The translations under genes and the position numbers were made by a program. Shown piece after piece: positions 51,231 to 61,844 of a stretch of DNA of 64,000 nucleotides (position 1 is the first letter of the stretch; each line of letters starts with the position of its first letter). A model generated the notes under the pieces. It saw only the letters and a program-made list of their open reading frames with translations, did not search any database and was not told the DNA's origin. This stretch comes from Lepidurus packardi (lineage: Eukaryota; Arthropoda; Branchiopoda; Notostraca; Triopsidae): contig JAKZAN010000006.1 of the NCBI GenBank assembly GCA_023053545.1, forward strand, positions 10,572,351-10,636,350, in the 5' to 3' direction.

Positions 51231-51670
51231 ATGACTTCAAAACTTATGGTAAGTTTTAGTTAAAATTTTAATCTAATTAATACGAATCTGAATTGAAGGG
51301 ACGGAAACTAAAAGGTTAATGTAATTTGCGATTATATTATACAGATTTTGTTATTCGCTGCCATTCTGGCGTTGACTTTGGCTGTTCCTTTGCCCCAATT
51401 TGGTGGTGGTTTCTATAGACCTGGTGGCCAAGCTTCGGCAGGAGGCTTCAGTGGCAGTAGCAATGGACTCTTCGGAAATCAAGGATTCGGGGGCGGATAT
51501 GGCAGTGCTACCGGTCCCCACGCAGCTTTCGCTACTGGTTTTGGCTCCTCTTCCAGTAAGAAAGAATCGAAATACCATAGTAACATCTTAAATTTTGAAA
51601 AAAATCATCTTTTTTAGGCGGATTCGGAGGATCTCAAGGTACAGGTGGCGGCACTGCTTTCGGCTTCTAA
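51231..51670 (+). CDS. small glycine-rich secreted protein
   Basis: Three exons: 51231-51248, 51345-51555, 51618-51670, total 282 bp and 93 aa, with phases joining. Exon 1 holds six codons (MTSKLM). Exon 2 completes a signal peptide (ILLFAAILALTLAVPLP). The mature chain is Gly/Ser/Phe-rich with YRPG and repeated GFGG, ending GGGTAFGF. The exon layout (tiny first exon interrupting the signal peptide) is common for arthropod cuticular and secreted peptides. It may be a cuticle, structural or antimicrobial glycine-rich peptide; I cannot choose. A TATA box lies upstream and AATAAA downstream. Confidence 0.8.
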
Positions 51671-51808
51671 ATCTTACCTCACGGATATCCACGCTACATA
51701 AGGAACACGGAATGACTGATTTGCTGATATCTCCCTCTGGTTAAGTCGAAAGACGAGCTAAATCGACTATAAAATCACATGTTCGTGATATGTTTCAATA
51801 ACTTTGTA

Positions 51809-51814
51809 AATAAA
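51809..51814 (+). terminator. polyadenylation signal
   Basis: AATAAA lies 139 bp after the stop codon of the glycine-rich gene, a suitable distance for its 3' end. Confidence 0.6.
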
Positions 51815-52663
51815 ATCCATCGAAAATCCCACAACTGCTCATATAAGATCCGATCATAAACTTTCAGAGTAGATCCGAAGTGTAAAATGATACTACTATT
51901 AAATTCACATAAGATCTAAAGTTAACATCAGGGTTCGGGGGTTTGAAGTCAGGTCCGTTATGGAGAAAAAAAATTCGGGGGGTTTACGTGAACGTAGACC
52001 ATACGTGAACGGGTGTTATTCTTCGGAGTCAATGATTCTCCGACGCTGCATTGACATATATGTAAACTTAAAACGACGATTTTACTGCCCCCACAATGTC
52101 GACTTCGTTCGAAAATAAATCGAATCGTTATAAACAAATTTATCAACAAATCTTTAACAAATTAAATAATTCCATGTTTATATAGCGAAAACGAAATTTT
52201 TGAATTAATGTGTCGTAGGGACAGACAGAAATGCTACCAACACGGGCGATCTATCATTAGAATTTTTGCAATAACAAACAAACAAGAATTTCGTACATGT
52301 TTTTGCCCGTGATATTTAGGCAACTTTCGAGTGGTAATGGAAGCCAATGTTTACCATATTTCATGTGTTAAACTAAGAACATCGAAAATCGAACAACGTT
52401 TCGCAATAATTACAAGGTTTCGGGCAATAAACCCGCATGATGAAATCATCGTTTTAGAACAGGTTTACATCACTGTGAGACTATTGACATTCCTTCCGCT
52501 TCCAGATTGGCTCCACAGCTCAAGCAAAATATGGTCAGTGAGGGCCCCAGCTCGGGAAGAACAACCAAAGCAGAAGTGTTCCAGGCATTTTCTTTTAAAA
52601 GATTTTTAATTCGTTCATTTGCAGCTGCAAGTTGATTATATAAACCGGATTTCTTGGATCACT
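51815..52663. other. non-coding stretch
   Basis: I see no supported gene. A TATATAAA at 52637-52644 lies just upstream of the DUF4789-like pseudogene but is too close to its first ATG to be a normal promoter for it. Confidence 0.45.
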
Positions 52664-52667
52664 GAAA

Positions 52668-53575
52668 ATGCTAACAAGTATACTAGAAACACTTGCAGCC
52701 TTTTTAGTAATCCTACATGAAAAGGAGCTCCCAGAAAAGAAACTCATCCATGTTTGAGTTATTTCGAACCTTCCAAGTAATTCTGAATGCAAAAATGGGA
52801 AAAACTGGTCACGTGTTTTTGATGCACCCAACTTATTCTTATAGACATGTTTTAGAATACCTCGACGAAGGAAAACGAGGTCCATGCGCGAAAGACCAGA
52901 TATTCTTGCCTATTCCCGATGATCTCGATAAAACTTTTCTGCAAGGAGGGGCACTGGGATCAGCGGATGCTTTTGCCGCTGAAGAACTAAATGAGCTGGA
53001 CACAGAAAATCATACCAATCTGTTAAATGTTGAGGCAAACTCTCATAATTATGATTGCCAGAAAGGTTACTGTGGGTGGAACGACCTACAGCACCATTGC
53101 CACGGTCTTCCTGCCAATCAGCGTTGTTCCAATGAAACAAAGCTCTGTTACACTTTAGGCTTCCAATTATTGTCCAGAAAAACAAAAGTTGTATGCGCAA
53201 CTTGAAGAAGGCCTTGGCACGCTTTACGGCGACTGTGACTGTTTCCCATTAAAGGAATTCTGGTTCGACCCGAATGACGGTAACTGCTACTTACCCTTTA
53301 GTCAAGTATAAATACAATGCATATTGTTATTTGCCGTTTAATGTTTGGGGGCTTTGTCTTTTTTTTGGTTTGGTTTGGGACCTTGCCTTGATAGCGAATG
53401 GTTAACAATCAACCAAACAACGGGAAGAGCGGAATGCGAGGCCGGCCCTTGCCCAAACGACGGAAAACATGTGTACTGGACAGAAGGCTCTCAGAAGTGC
53501 AGAAGGTTTCACTGTACCTACTTATGGGTTGGATGGGGCAAGTCTGTGAATCCATCCCTCCTATGTTCCTTGTAA
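52668..53575 (+). pseudogene. DUF4789-like secreted protein pseudogene
   Basis: Pieces of an arthropod DUF4789-type protein lie in order. A hydrophobic start (MLTSILETLAAFLVILHEKE) is followed by a stop. A second frame from 52717 includes EGKRGPCAKDQIFLPIPDD. A shifted frame from 53149 includes GDCDCFPLKEFWFDPNDGNC, then YLPFSQ with a GT donor. The final block has GPCLDSEWLTINQTTGRAEC. The GPC motifs and spacing of cysteines fit the family. One frameshift near 53150, an early stop and a missing acceptor AG before the last block argue that the gene is dead. Confidence 0.6.
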
Positions 53576-53938
53576 CCCCCACACCCTCTTGAGACCGAGA
53601 AAGTCGTCTTAATCCCTTTACATTGGAAGATACCCCCAGTTACCATATTGTGTAAACCTTTATACTGTGCCTTAAACGCTTCGCAATGAGCAGAGGTTCT
53701 TCTACTTCTTCTAACATAGGCGCAGCACCCAGAAATAATTTTGGACCGCTTTCATTACAGCCCACAGAAATATGTATGCTTGGGAAGGCTCTAAAGTGTT
53801 TAGCAAACCGGGAAGGAACTTGCGCAAAAACTTCCAATGTGCAAGGGGGCCTAAAGGGCGTTTTTGTATGAAATGTGCTGGTTTTGCAAAAACTTGTTCC
53901 AAAGTTCCCCACGGTTAACCTCTACCTATACCGAGCTA
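53576..53938. other. non-coding stretch
   Basis: Nothing recognisable. Short frames occur on both strands without motifs. Confidence 0.45.
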
Positions 53939-54150
53939 CAGTGGAACCTCTCTTAACGAGCACCTCTCATAACGAGTAATTCGCATAACGAGCAAAAAAA
54001 ATGTGAAAAAATTGCTCCCTTAACGAGCGACATTTCGTATAACGAGTTGCGCAGAAAGGGAAGTCACGTAACGTATGAGTCACTTGTGAGCCGGGACTCA
54101 TCAGTTTCGCTTAACGAGTGTTTCACATAACGAGCAAGTTCGGTTTGGTT
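53939..54150 (+). mobile_element. terminal piece of a pogo/Tigger-like DNA transposon
   Basis: After the dinucleotide TA, the sequence begins CAGTGGAACCTCTCTTAACG and continues with repeated AACGAG units (for example CATAACGAGCAA). Such ends, with TA target and repeated motifs, are typical of Tigger/pogo-type elements and their MITEs. I cannot find the opposite terminus, so the element is probably truncated. Confidence 0.5.
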
Positions 54151-54341
54151 TGGACACGAAAGAAAGGAATGAAAGAGAACTTTAAACCCACTGGCCAAGA
54201 AAAAATGAATTAAAAGTTAAGGTAAATTAATTCAGTAGGGTATATGTTTTGGACATGATAGTATAAGACAATTACACGCGAAGTGTAAGTGAATGTTTTC
54301 GAAATTTTAAGAAAAAACAAGGATCAAGCCGCGTTAAGTTA

Positions 54342-54756
54342 CAAAAAAGGTAACGCAGGAAAGCAAGTTGGGCCAGGTCAGACTTGTAGCTTTACTCCGG
54401 GCTGCCTCGCAGTTGTTCAACAATGCAAAATGATGGGCCGAGCGAAACGAGTGGGACCTGCCCAGGTTTGTTAGCTATGATCCGGTATGCCTAACAGATG
54501 TTTCACAGCTCAGGCTTTCCGAGAGAAATGGATTGTTTCTATTCTTTATTTCTCGTCGTATGTTTCGAAAATTAAATCAAATAGGAATATATGACGTTAT
54601 AATTTTGTGTAAGGTCAACAGCAAAAATCTTACATTTTAGTAAGTTTTTACTGGAATTGCTTCTGTATGTTTTATTGTTGCGCAGCTGCGGGGCTGGCCG
54701 GACTAACGCTACAAGTCCGGCCTGGCCCAACTTGCTTTCCTGGGTGACCTTTTTGG
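54342..54756. mobile_element. MITE-like element with long inverted termini
   Basis: The left end (from about 54342) contains CAGGAAAGCAAGTTGGGCCA and then CTTGTAGC. The right end contains the complement at about 54710-54750. The inverted similarity spans roughly 60-70 bp at each side around a 280-bp core without coding capacity. A partial related sequence lies near 49665. The target duplication is not clear. Confidence 0.65.
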
Positions 54757-56489
54757 GACTTGATGGTACAGTACTTTTCTATGGAATGTGGACTTTATTC
54801 TGAAAGTTTGCATTCAAACAAATTTGTTGTAAAGTGACCAAATTGGGAAAGGATATTCCGTTTTGTCTGTGTGGTTGAAAACAGGATTTCCTAAGCTTCC
54901 ACGCTTTATTCGTCACGGTAAAAGTCCTAAACTGGCCCGGCGTGTATTTAGCGCCACAGACTGTTTTTTTTTATTGTTTCCTTAGGCCTTTTAGTTGAAT
55001 TTAAGGCGTTTGTATAAAATATTCAGCAACAGAATATGAATAGCTTACTTATTGCTTATTATTTATTAACTCGCTGCTTAAGGAGACATATGATCGCCAT
55101 GAATCACTACCATTTTCCAAGTGGCTAAAAGGGAATTTGCTTTCAATTATCTCCAGACAAGGGGCTTCGAATTGTCGTAATTTCCATTGTATAACATATC
55201 TGGAAGTCAGAAGTTTTTTTTGCTTTCTCAACGTAACTTTTCCCCCAATTTTTTAGCATCTGCTTACTAGCAAGAAACAGAAAGAAGGCAGTATACACAC
55301 AGGCAGTCTTTGATCGTCATGACGTAAGCTGGTCAGTCAACATCGTCACCGCAAGCTGCTAATGTCGGTTTTTGGTACCTTCGGAACTTTCACTACTGAA
55401 CCTCATTACATATATCTCGGTACCTGTACCAGTATCACCAGAGTAGCAAGCGTCTTTGTTCTTGTGACTCATTGCCCTAACTCACTGCAACCGTTCGCCT
55501 AAGCAGGCACAGGATGATCCGCGTTACTCAAGCAAGGCAATATTTGGTCAAAAGGAAAATAACAGTCGCAGAACATCACTAAGACAAGATCATGTTGAAG
55601 TCGGTGATTAGTGTGCATTTAAAGAAAAAGAAGGCGAACTAAAAACAAGTCGTCCGCTATCGAAGCGTGTTCTGGGCTTTTCAGTTTTACACGGGGATAG
55701 GAAAGATCAAAACTAGAACGACTCCCTTTTCCTGATGAATGCACATAATGTGGAAGTTTTTCGTACACGGCATATAAATAAACACGGAGAATAGGGAGAT
55801 TAGGGAATACCATGTGCCAACATAGGGACACTACGCTTCAGGTACTTATTTGTGTACGATTCCAGTACCCGAAGTGAAAATGAGTCGAAAACGATGTTAT
55901 CCTTTTTTACTCGTCCGAAGAGCTAATTAGGTAACAAAGACTGATAGAAAAAGTAACTTCTTTAAAAAATAAAACCAAAAACGTGTGCGAATGGGTTAAA
56001 ATCTAACCTTTTAGATGTTTGGCAAAAAACTAGTTGCTAAGGAGGACGTATGGAGTACCTCCCGTTTGTGTTCCTAGTGATTCAACTTGCTGGTTAACCG
56101 AGAAGTGTCAATAGTTAACGTTAACTCTAATAAAAAATAATTAAGTTAACAATCAATGTTACTATAATAAAACGCTTGAAAGAGTGTTCATACCAAAGAT
56201 ACCAGATATATGTTCATACCAAAGAATGTTGATAATGATACTTTATATCCTTCAATCACTTGATTAACAATAGCGTTGTACTCGCAATTCTGTTGCAAGA
56301 GTATCTCTTTCACAAGTATCTAAATGCACAATATATACTGTTATTAAGCCGAGGTCAAAATTCTGTAACCGACTTGGTAACGTAGTAACTTTGTAACCGA
56401 GGTTCTAAGTTTATAACTCGAACTTGCAAACCTTGTATTCCATTGTAAGCCTTGTAAGTCTACTATGAGTCAGGGTTACGCTTTTTAAG
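54757..56489. other. non-coding stretch
   Basis: No exon is supported. From about 56350 to 56480 degenerate TTTGTAACCG-type repeats and the phrase AGTCAGGGTTAC appear; both also occur in the element at 59.3-60.6 kb, so a related repeat fragment is likely. Confidence 0.45.
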
Positions 56490-56910
56490 TCAAAAGCTTC
56501 GTTTAATGGGAAATTTTAATTCTCTTAAAACTCATCTAGCGCATTTTTGGAAGGGTGGTAGCTACCGCATTCTGATCGAAGGAGACGCTGGCTATGGAAA
56601 ATTAACCCTAGCTCTAGCGTAATTGGCGATCAATTGCGAGAAGAATTAGCTTGCAGTCTTCAGGAGCTTCTTAAAGCTCATTCCTGTCCTGGTCAATTCC
56701 GCTTTTGCGGAAAATGAACAGTAGCATGACTCGCTATTTCTAAATGTGTTGTATTGATTAGTTCCAGGTCTCAGATTGCAAGGCAGGGTATAAGCTAATA
56801 TGTGCAGTTGTGTGCCGAATTCTATATTGATAATTAAAATGAGGCAATTTTATGCTCGCACCTTGTTTGTCAGAAGTATTTGACAATTATTTGTTTGCAG
56901 CTGTGCACAC
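56490..56910 (+). pseudogene. NACHT P-loop relic with repeat shared by the duplication arms
   Basis: A plus-strand frame reads HLAHFWKGGSYRILIEGDAG followed by YGKLTLALA and a stop. This is a NACHT/NLR Walker A segment (GxxGxGK) in which the Ser/Thr after Lys is replaced by Leu. Downstream, GDQLREELACSL and FRFCGK match the fragment at 45.0-45.2 kb. From about 56695 the sequence matches the outer edges of both duplication arms for about 200 bp. It is a decayed third copy. Confidence 0.6.
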
Positions 56911-57097
56911 ACTTCACTTATTGAAAAAATTGCTTTTGTACATAATTGTCCCTCCTTTTAATAGGTCAGATACATCAGGGAACAAGCTCATAAATCAAAC
57001 AATTTATATTGGTGCGAATTGAACAACACAATACCGTGCAGACCACGTGTAACCGTTAAATAGGTGAAGAAACAAGAGCAAAAGTTTAGGATCATAT

Positions 57098-58317
57098 TTA
57101 ACAATGCTCCCAATCTTTATGTTGAGGTGGGCGACACTCAATGGGACATTTTCGCAACCCTTTGTATTCCTTGTACGATCTGGACCCAACGAAACCGTAT
57201 CCCTTTCTACGTATTGGATATGGCCTTGTTATATTCGGAAATTCGGTACAATAATATGCCTCGTAACGAACCTGTCAAATTTTAAAACTGAATAAACAAT
57301 TACTGCAAAGAATTTTTTTTTTTACCGAATCGACTAGCCCGATTGTAGAATGCAACAGTTTCAAGACATCCTGATCAACACCATAACTTTTCGGACGAGA
57401 GAAAGATTCTTGTTTCATTGCTAAGAAAATTTGTCGAAGTTGATCTCGCTTGCCAAGATCCATACGAGCTCCCCACATACCTATGTAAAGGGAGTCAACA
57501 CCACCACGATTAGCATTTAGATATGAAGTTTGTAGAACCTTACCCCCCATTATTGGCATATTATGAGCAACGTGATCTCGTAGGACTTGCAACGTCGCCT
57601 TTGATCTGTAAAGCCAATCACTTACAGTTGCACCTTCTCGCACTGTAACTGGACTGTCCAAGTCGCGGGACAAGAAAACATCCACAGTTGGATCAGCCAT
57701 CGGTAAAAACCGCCACATCATGAGAAAGGCGTCTGCAACGCCATTAGTCAAAGGGTCTGGTGAGTTTAAAGCCAGGTCGGTGACATTGCACAGGTCAACG
57801 TGTACGTATTGGCAGTAGGTCTTGCACAGATGTTCACTAAACGCAGGATTCGTTGAGTTGAACTTGTGGTAAATCCGCATGACCCATCCTATATATTGTT
57901 GAAAACGAAGTATACAAATCCACTGTTAAGTAACTAATAAATTTGTTTCTTACCTGGGTAGATATCAGCTACTTGTTGAGCTACTTGGTTAATGAAACTA
58001 AAGTAACGGTCGAAGATCATTGAGTTAGTTACGTCACCGTCCAAGCAGTACGAAACTACTCTTTGGTGCAATCCTCTGTCAGCTACTTGGCTTTGACAAA
58101 GACTTTCCGGATTTGCAATGTTTGACGGCCGATCGGTAATGCGACTTTCTGTAGGACAAGAGCATTGTTCCGTCACTTGACTCGCTAATTTAAGTGATGC
58201 GAAGGATATCCGAGGCAAGGTATCTAGTTTGTAATACGCATACCAATACAAGTAGGTAATGAATAAGCAGGAGGATAGTATTGAACCACCGCTTTTGCGG
58301 AAAAAGAACAGTAGCAT
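57098..58317 (-). CDS. type II membrane protein, glycosyltransferase-like (DxD motif)
   Basis: Four exons (minus): 57954-58317, 57544-57888, 57326-57480, 57098-57271, total 1038 bp and 345 aa, with phases joining. A single transmembrane segment near residues 12-28 (SILSSCLFITYLYWYAYY) gives a Golgi-type topology. The luminal part has DIYPGWVMRIYHKFN, FLSRDLDSPVTVREG with a DxD-like DLD, LRDHVAHNMPIMGGMWG across an intron, and EAYYCTEFPNITRPYPIRRK before a C-terminal CRPPQHKDWEHC. I recognise this block order as a conserved but poorly named family in animals and bacteria. The glycosyltransferase role is inference. The 63-bp intron 57481-57543 has no stop and keeps frame. The first codons lie in duplication-arm sequence. 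Confidence 0.7.
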
Positions 58318-61300
58318 GACTCACTATTTCTAAATGTCTACTATTGATTAGTTCTAAGTCTCAGATTTGAAGGCAGGGTATGAGCTAACGTGTGCAGTTG
58401 TGTGCTGGATTCCATACTGATAATTGAAACGAGGCAATGTTATGCTCGCACCTTGTTTGTAAGAAGTATTTGCCATTTATTTGTTTGCAGCTGTGCACAC
58501 AGTTCACTTATTGAAAAAATTGCTTTTGCAAATAATTGTAAGTACCTATAACTATAATTACAGCTGATTCCTCTCCTGGTCAATTGAGCTATACACGCGG
58601 TACAGATGGTATGCTAAATTAACTATCTGCATTTTGAAGGTTGTTTTGACTATTTGTAATATTTAGATTTACTACTGGGCGTGACCGAGGCAATGTTCCT
58701 GAAACTGGCCGTCTCAGGAGTTTCGAGTTCTTACCAGAATGTAAGTAATGAGGGAGCGCTGTGGCTATTTGATCGCAGACGTTGTTGTGATGTAAATGTG
58801 GACGTCTCCAAGGTGATGCAGCAACACACTACAACTTACTCTTTAAATTCTCATTGCAGGGCAGAAAGCTGATACATCACTACTATCGAAAGTATTGGCT
58901 GACAAGTGGTTGTCTCGCTTACAGAACCTGGGCATAGGATTGTGGTCGTACTTTAGCCCGATATCAGAACTATTAACTAGCGAGGTTTTTCTAGGGACTG
59001 GGGCTCGGGTACAAACACGTTAAATCCAAGATTAAAACGTCTTACTCAGTCTTGATTCGGTCTCACTTCGCTGCACCTCTGCATGTATACCCGAGATCCT
59101 GACGACAAAGATGGCTTGCTCCTTGAAGACGTGATGATGCTCGCAAGTAAACTTGAAACGTTAAAGCTGGAAAACATGGATTTCATTTTCGATGTGAGAG
59201 AGAAAAAGTTTACAACCGCACGTCATCAAAACCTTTTTCATCCTCGCGCCATGTCCATTTCATTAATAATTCCGAGGGGTTCGAAACTTGACTGTAGCCT
59301 CGTACACCCTGCAAAGTCGGTTACAATTGTATCTCTTTGTAGCACGTGTAACTTCACGTGTGGCTGAATAACTTAACAATTACATAGATTGTAGCTTTGT
59401 AACCGTACTTTGTAGGGTTGTAACCGTTGTTTGTAGCTTTATTACCGTACTTTCTAATTTTGTAACCATATTTTGTAGTTTTGTAACCCAGTAGCCTTCC
59501 CTTCAGCCCTTGTTCACTTTACTCCCCACATGCTAAACAGTAACCCAGGAATCTGCAAATTGTAGAGTATTTCCTTGGGTCAATCGCGAATGGAGTGAAT
59601 CGCGGTTCATCATCCAAACCATGCCTGTTTCAATGACAATACGCCACAAATTGCAAGTTAAACTTGCACTAATTTCAAACTTACTTACAATTACAAGATA
59701 TTCCTATTTAAGATGTTCCTATGCGAACATTAGCCATATGCATATGACAATGCATTTTACATTAGTGAAACTCAGGAGACTTCAACACTCGTTAAGTTTG
59801 CACATATAAGGAATCACGTTGCTTTCCCATCATTACAAAGTTTCAGCAAAGATTAAAACAATTCACAAACAAAACCAAGATAAAAAGTCTGCACACTTGT
59901 GCGTCTGTCTGTTCGGTTGTATCTAGACTACCACGTAGAGACGTAGTAGAGTCGGGTCATTGTTCCTGTCGATATCACGCTGGGAGTCAGTTAGTCAGAA
60001 ACATTAGAGTGGGAAGCGGGAAACGTATTGAAGTCGTACAAAGTCAACTAAGGCAAAAGGCAAACCTCGAGGCAAACTTACAAAGGCAAACCTCGGGCAT
60101 ACTGAAATCTGGAAAATATGAGTGTCAAATTATGGGGAATTTGCTACTGATTTAAGGAATTGGTTACTGTATTTTGTGAAAGGTTGCCAAAATGTAGAAT
60201 GCCTTGCGAATAACTGGGGGATGCTTTCCGACTTCGGGAAACACCCACCGGTTTTAAGTGAAGAATGCCCATCATTTAGAAGGAACAAAACATCTTTAGA
60301 GGTACAGCTTTTTTAGTGGCAACTACCGATTTTAGATAGAAAAAATTAACCTACTTTAGGACCCATTTTTCCAGTATGCACTTGCAATTATGCTTCACAG
60401 ATTTTATTTTTAACAGGTATCGAAATCTACAACGTATATTGTTGTTATGTAAGCGAGATTCTAATTTTATAATATAGCTATTTATAATATGTGTAGCTTT
60501 GAAACTTTATATTTTGTAACCGTGGTTTGTAACATTGTAGCCTATTTGTAGCCCTTATAACTCCGCAATTTGTCAGGGTTACACAATTTTTTGTAGCATT
60601 CGTACACCTGGAAACTGAGTTTCGAACCCTTCGAATAATTCATCACAATTCATCTTTGCCATATAAAGCAATCCCTTTTTACTTTTACTACAGGTTACCA
60701 GAACCAACAACTACGTATTAAAGGAAAAATCTGCTCTTAAAAGTCTTCAACTGAAGGAAATTTCACTCTCGCTTAATGTATTGATCCCATCAGCTGATGA
60801 TAACAAATAGCTCCTCCTTGCTTTGAAAAATGTGGCACTAGACCTGGAGGAATTGACCATCGATTTTTGGTCACAACTTCAAAACATGAAGTTACAGTTC
60901 CATCAGTTTTCTTTTATCTCAAACTTCCTAAAAGCAAACTATAAACCCACCCTAGAAAAGAGTGGATACGCAATCTCACAGTAACTACAACATTTCGGAC
61001 GTCACACCCAAAATTGTTCTAACCTTGCACGTTTTCCTTACGCCTTAAGAACTTCAGTTTTTGCTGGCATACCAATCTATCCTCACGATCCCAAATCTTT
61101 CCACATCACTTCCTAGTGCTAGTGTAACCCGAAACTGATATATGCGACATTTTCACTTGTCTTGTTACACGAAGTGTAGGTATACAATTTACAGCGCTCC
61201 AAAGCTTTCCAGAGGAATCGGATTTATCGTGTCTTTCCGATTCCTCTGCAACTTTTTCCTCCTCCCCAATATTATTCCTCCTGAAGTAACATCGACTCAC

Positions 61301-61335
61301 TACGGGGTTAGTTCTACGTTCTTCTGCAACCAAGC
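58291..61335 (+). pseudogene. right arm of inverted duplication: LRR/NLR-like gene fragment
   Basis: This arm mirrors the left arm (42620-45003) with visible divergence. In plus-strand order it has: the ACAGTAGCATGACTC edge (58310); KLAVSGVSSSYQN with a GTAAGT donor (58700-58745); LADKWLSRLQNLGIG (about 58895-58940); TRDPDDKDGLLLEDVMM (59085-59135); an inserted element (59265-60640); LKSLQLKEISLSLNVLIP (60740-60795); VALDLEELTIDFW (60833-60875); and a final block to 61335. Stops and shifts prevent a continuous product. It lacks about 0.8 kb present in the left arm. Confidence 0.6.
59265..60640. mobile_element. non-autonomous element inserted in the right arm
   Basis: The left arm is continuous where the right arm is interrupted after CCTCGCGCCATGTCC (about 59257) and resumes at TCTGCTCTTAAAAGTCTTC (about 60730). 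The insert begins AATAATTCCGAGGGGTTCGA and ends with the approximate complement at about 60612-60640, giving imperfect inverted termini of about 25-30 bp. Subterminal repeats of the type TTTGTAACCGTACTTTGTAG are visible near both ends. There is no transposase frame. About 85 further bases after the right terminus (60641-60728) also lack a left-arm counterpart. Confidence 0.55.
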
Positions 61336-61844
61336 CATACCCTATTGTATCACGTACCTGCCACTTCCTAAATTACCTGCGTCCGTATGACAGAGCGAGA
61401 TGAAGAGCGCGAGATTTTAAAAGGCATAGCTAAGTCGGTGGGATTGTCAAAGAAACCCCGAATTAAATACATATCCACTTTCATAATACCCTATCCAAAT
61501 TGAGTTAAAACGGGTCCATCTTATTGTTAAAATTAGCTCCTCTCCCCTTCATACCACTTTAGCCAACGTAACTCGCAAGTTACGTTACCATATTAAACAT
61601 TGTTGCGAAAGTTGGCAACCAAAAGCCACCTTTTTTCTCTCAGTCAGTAAATCGCGAAACGGCTCCAACGCCGTCAGCAAGCAGAGAGCTTTTTCGCAAC
61701 ACGTTTCGCGTGTTACCATTTAGGGTCTCGCAGTTTGCATCTCACTTTTTATCCACACTCACGTAGAACAACAAAAAACACGTGTTAGTGTATTAAATGT
61801 TTGTTTTTAATTACTTTTAGTGTGTTCTTTTCACAGCAATAACC
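61336..61844. other. intergenic region upstream of XPNPEP3
   Basis: No coding sequence is visible. A TTTTCACAG just before the ATG at 61845 could be the acceptor of a 5' UTR intron. Confidence 0.5.

Noticed and set aside
57275-57880. Uninterrupted 201-codon minus-strand frame as a single exon
   Set aside because: It contains a 63-bp in-frame intron (57481-57543) and runs past a GTAAAA donor at 57325, so the spliced four-exon model was preferred.
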